From assembly GCA_900555975.1 (NCBI GenBank), contig USNI01000051.1:1-6545 (forward strand): a stretch of 6,545 bases of DNA. The letters are read 5' to 3'. Origin of the DNA: an uncultured Desulfovibrio sp. (GTDB lineage: Bacteria > Desulfobacterota > Desulfovibrionia > Desulfovibrionales > Desulfovibrionaceae). This document shows positions 5,160 through 6,545 of the stretch, in pieces; within the stretch, counting starts at the first letter, position 1; each line of letters starts with the position of its first letter. Under the pieces are notes generated by a model. That model was not told the origin of the DNA. It worked only from the letters and a program-made list of their open reading frames with translations, and made no database searches. Made by a program: the position numbers and the translations under genes.

Positions 5160-5888
5160 ATGTCCCATCTTTCCGCATCAGCGCTCTCCGACTGGCTGTC
5201 CGACACCTTCCACGGACTGCCTTCCGGCATCATCTTCGACTGCGACGGCGTGGTGATCGACTCTCGCGAAGCGAACATCGCCTACTACAACTATCTGCGC
5301 GAATACATCGGTCTGCCGAAGCTCACCCGCGAACAGGAAGACTTCGTACAGGCCGCCACGGTCCATCAGGCCATGGACGCCATTTTTCCCCGTCCGCTTC
5401 AGCCTCTTCTGCGCGATGCCGCAAACCGCATTTCCTATGAACGCGACATCATGCCGCATATCGGCTGCTACCCCGGCCTGCACGACGTGCTCGACTTCTG
5501 CCGCAACGCAGGTCTGGCTCTTGCCATGAACACCAACCGCACTGACGGCATGGATCTGCTGCTGGACAACTGCCGCCTCCGCGGCTACTTCGATCCCATC
5601 GTGCTCGCAAGCGACGTTGCCCGTCCGAAACCCGATCCCGAAGGCGCCCGGCTCATCCTCCGGCAGTGGCACTGCCTTCCGGAACAGGTTCTTTTCATCG
5701 GCGACAGCGCCTCCGACAAGGGCGCCGCAGAAGGCGCCGGCATCCCGTTCCTGTGCTTCCAGACCGAAGGGTTGGCATCACGGAGTGTGACTGATTTCAG
5801 CACGTTGCTGCATGCCATGAAAATGCGCGGAGAGACGCATTCTCCTGCTTTACAACGGAAAATTTATAGTTTACACAACGGAAATTAA
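5160..5888 (+). CDS. HAD-superfamily phosphatase (phosphoglycolate phosphatase-like)
   Basis: A 242-residue cytoplasmic hydrolase with all four HAD motifs. Motif I is FDCDGVVIDS (26-35, nucleophile Asp27 and acid/base Asp29). Motif II is MNTNRT (123-128, Thr125). Motif III is RPKPDP (155-160, Lys157). Motif IV is GDSASD (181-186, Asp182 and Asp186 for Mg2+). A helical C1-type cap fills about residues 36-105, as in the Gph/PGMB subfamily, which removes phosphate from small molecules such as phosphoglycolate or sugar phosphates. The substrate cannot be assigned. The ATG at 5160 is used because the upstream gene stops 5 bases earlier and GGAG (5146-5149) inside that gene's end lies 10 bases away, which suggests translational coupling. 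The last 40 or so bases, and the sequence past the stop, turn AT-rich and carry a direct repeat (see separate entry). Confidence 0.9.
   Translation: MSHLSASALSDWLSDTFHGLPSGIIFDCDGVVIDSREANIAYYNYLREYIGLPKLTREQEDFVQAATVHQAMDAIFPRPLQPLLRDAANRISYERDIMPHIGCYPGLHDVLDFCRNAGLALAMNTNRTDGMDLLLDNCRLRGYFDPIVLASDVARPKPDPEGARLILRQWHCLPEQVLFIGDSASDKGAAEGAGIPFLCFQTEGLASRSVTDFSTLLHAMKMRGETHSPALQRKIYSLHNGN
5849..5886 (+). repeat. Imperfect direct repeat in AT-rich 3' end of the HAD gene
   Basis: TTTACAACGGAAA (5849-5861) recurs as TTTACACAACGGAAA (5870-5884). The shared CAACGGAAA cores are 23 bases apart, about two helical turns. A -10-like TATAGT (5865-5870) lies between the copies but has no good -35. The position, 35 to 70 bases before dksA, suits an internal promoter or regulator site for dksA. 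The two copies also encode the last residues of the HAD protein. Tentative. Confidence 0.35.
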
Positions 5889-5909
5889 ATCGGCACGGCT
5901 CAGCCTGCC

Positions 5910-5922
5910 AGGAGGAACCTTG
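5910..5922 (+). promoter_or_regulatory. Ribosome site fixing a TTG start for dksA
   Basis: AGGAGG (5910-5915), a full-strength Shine-Dalgarno, is followed after only 4 bases by TTG (5920-5922). There is no ATG or GTG nearby that would keep the conserved start TPEDLEYFR. The first in-frame ATG is Met16, inside the conserved N-terminal helix, so TTG is the start. TTG starts usually lower translation; the strong site may compensate. Confidence 0.75.
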
Positions 5923-6282
5923 ACCCCTGAAGATCTGGAATACTTCCGTAATCTTCTTAATCAGATGCTCGTCGAGGCTCAGCGCAACGGCGACTCCACT
6001 CTGGAAGAAATGACGGACAACCATTCATCCTACGCCGATCCTTCCGATCGCGCCACCGCCGAATCGGACCGTTCCTTCACCCTGCGTATCCGCGACCGCG
6101 AACGCAAGCTCATTACCAAAATTCAGGACGCTCTCAAGCGCATGGATGAAGGTGAATACGGGATCTGTGAGGAGTGCGGCGAAGAGATCAGTCTTGCCCG
6201 ACTCAAGGCACGTCCTGTAACCACGCTCTGTGTTTCCTGCAAGGCGCGTCAGGAAGAAGGCGAGAAGATCCAGGGCAGCTGA
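5920..6282 (+). CDS. dksA: DksA/TraR family RNA polymerase-binding transcription factor
   Basis: A 120-residue cytoplasmic protein, shorter than the 151 of E. coli DksA but usual for the delta-proteobacterial type. An N-terminal coiled coil (about 4-75) carries the tip motif DPSDRA (40-45; Asp40, Asp43, Ala45), which enters the secondary channel of RNA polymerase. It is followed by a C4 zinc finger, Cys83-x2-Cys86-x17-Cys104-x2-Cys107, and a short helical end. DksA acts with ppGpp to reset promoter choice under starvation (established for E. coli; inferred here). It starts at TTG, 31 bases after the HAD stop, so it may be co-transcribed with it or use its own promoter in the AT-rich stretch before it. 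No missing key residue was seen. Confidence 0.93.
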   Translation: MTPEDLEYFRNLLNQMLVEAQRNGDSTLEEMTDNHSSYADPSDRATAESDRSFTLRIRDRERKLITKIQDALKRMDEGEYGICEECGEEISLARLKARPVTTLCVSCKARQEEGEKIQGS

Positions 6283-6296
6283 TCCCGTTTTCCGCC

Positions 6297-6545
6297 ATGG
6301 ATGCCCATCTTTTCCGCCGCTTCTGCGATGCGCTTCTTCCCCGCCTCATGGGCGCAAGAATGGAGAAGATTCATGCGCCCGGCCCCGACGTCACGGTCTT
6401 CACCCTGTACGGCGGGAGCGAGCGCGGCGGAAAACGCTATCTTGTTCTGCGGACCGACCGCAGGACGCCGCTTCTTTTCATCGCAGATCATCGCGTTCCG
6501 GTAAATGCGCAGCCGCCTGCCTTCATCATGCGTCTGCGCAAGCAT
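6297..6545 (+). CDS. NFACT/RqcH-type ribosome quality-control protein, N-terminus (partial)
   Basis: The first 83 codons of a gene cut off by the window's right edge, with no stop reached. The translated start resembles the NFACT-N (FbpA) domain: a helix at the N-terminus, the MGARMEKIHAPGPDVTVFTL block (18-37, the usual G-x-R-x-x-K-I pattern), a short strand region ending LLFIADHR (59-66), and the diagnostic PPAFIMRLRKH (73-83). RqcH/Rqc2-type proteins bind 50S subunits carrying stalled nascent chains and recruit tRNA-Ala to add alanine tails marking them for degradation (known for Bacillus RqcH; inferred here). The NFACT-N motif around residues 97-98 that helps bind tRNA lies outside the window. 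The gene begins 14 bases after the dksA stop and has no clear Shine-Dalgarno, so it may depend on translational coupling to dksA. Confidence 0.75.
   Translation, partial: MDAHLFRRFCDALLPRLMGARMEKIHAPGPDVTVFTLYGGSERGGKRYLVLRTDRRTPLLFIADHRVPVNAQPPAFIMRLRKH

Overview
The window looks like an ordinary chromosomal segment of a Desulfovibrionaceae-type sulfate- or sulfite-reducing bacterium (Desulfovibrio, Bilophila or Mailhella-like). The basis is moderately high G+C coding sequence and a DksA-type protein and a small TatA of the kind I associate with that family. The genus call is inference from protein style, not from a search. I see no transposase, integrase, tRNA, rRNA or CRISPR array.

Layout. 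(1) Positions 34-768, minus strand: a TauE/SafE-type membrane exporter. (2) Positions 769-1178: a 410-base divergent intergenic region, AT-rich on its left, with a candidate promoter near 985-1014. It is followed by a strongly self-complementary stretch (1036-1145) just ahead of (3) an AGCS-family sodium:alanine/glycine symporter (1179-2522, plus), which ends at a clear intrinsic terminator (2542-2571). (4) queH, epoxyqueuosine reductase (2712-3446, plus), with a charged helical tail and a hairpin in its leader. (5) A minus-strand pair, tatA (4012-4212) followed by a two-ACT-domain protein (3565-3993), ending at a minus-strand terminator (3487-3515). (6) Diverging from tatA, a plus-strand cluster: an unrecognised 256-residue protein (4384-5154), a HAD-family phosphatase (5160-5888), a DksA/TraR-type RNA polymerase regulator starting at TTG (5920-6282), and the N-terminus of an NFACT/RqcH-type ribosome quality-control protein (6297 to the window edge).

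How the genes fit together. The first half is transport (anion export, amino-acid/Na+ uptake) and tRNA modification. The second half pairs protein export (TatA) with an amino-acid-sensing-type ACT protein. Opposite them is a cluster with a transcription regulator of the stringent response (DksA) and a rescue factor for stalled ribosomes (NFACT), both concerned with adapting gene expression to stress. The unknown protein and the HAD phosphatase are translationally linked by a 5-base gap.

The protein genes are mostly familiar housekeeping families. The less explained material is in the non-coding DNA: the nested, three-way-junction-like pairing upstream of the symporter, the hairpin upstream of queH, and the 7-bp inverted repeat around the promoter of the unknown gene. 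I found no evidence for a new multi-gene system.
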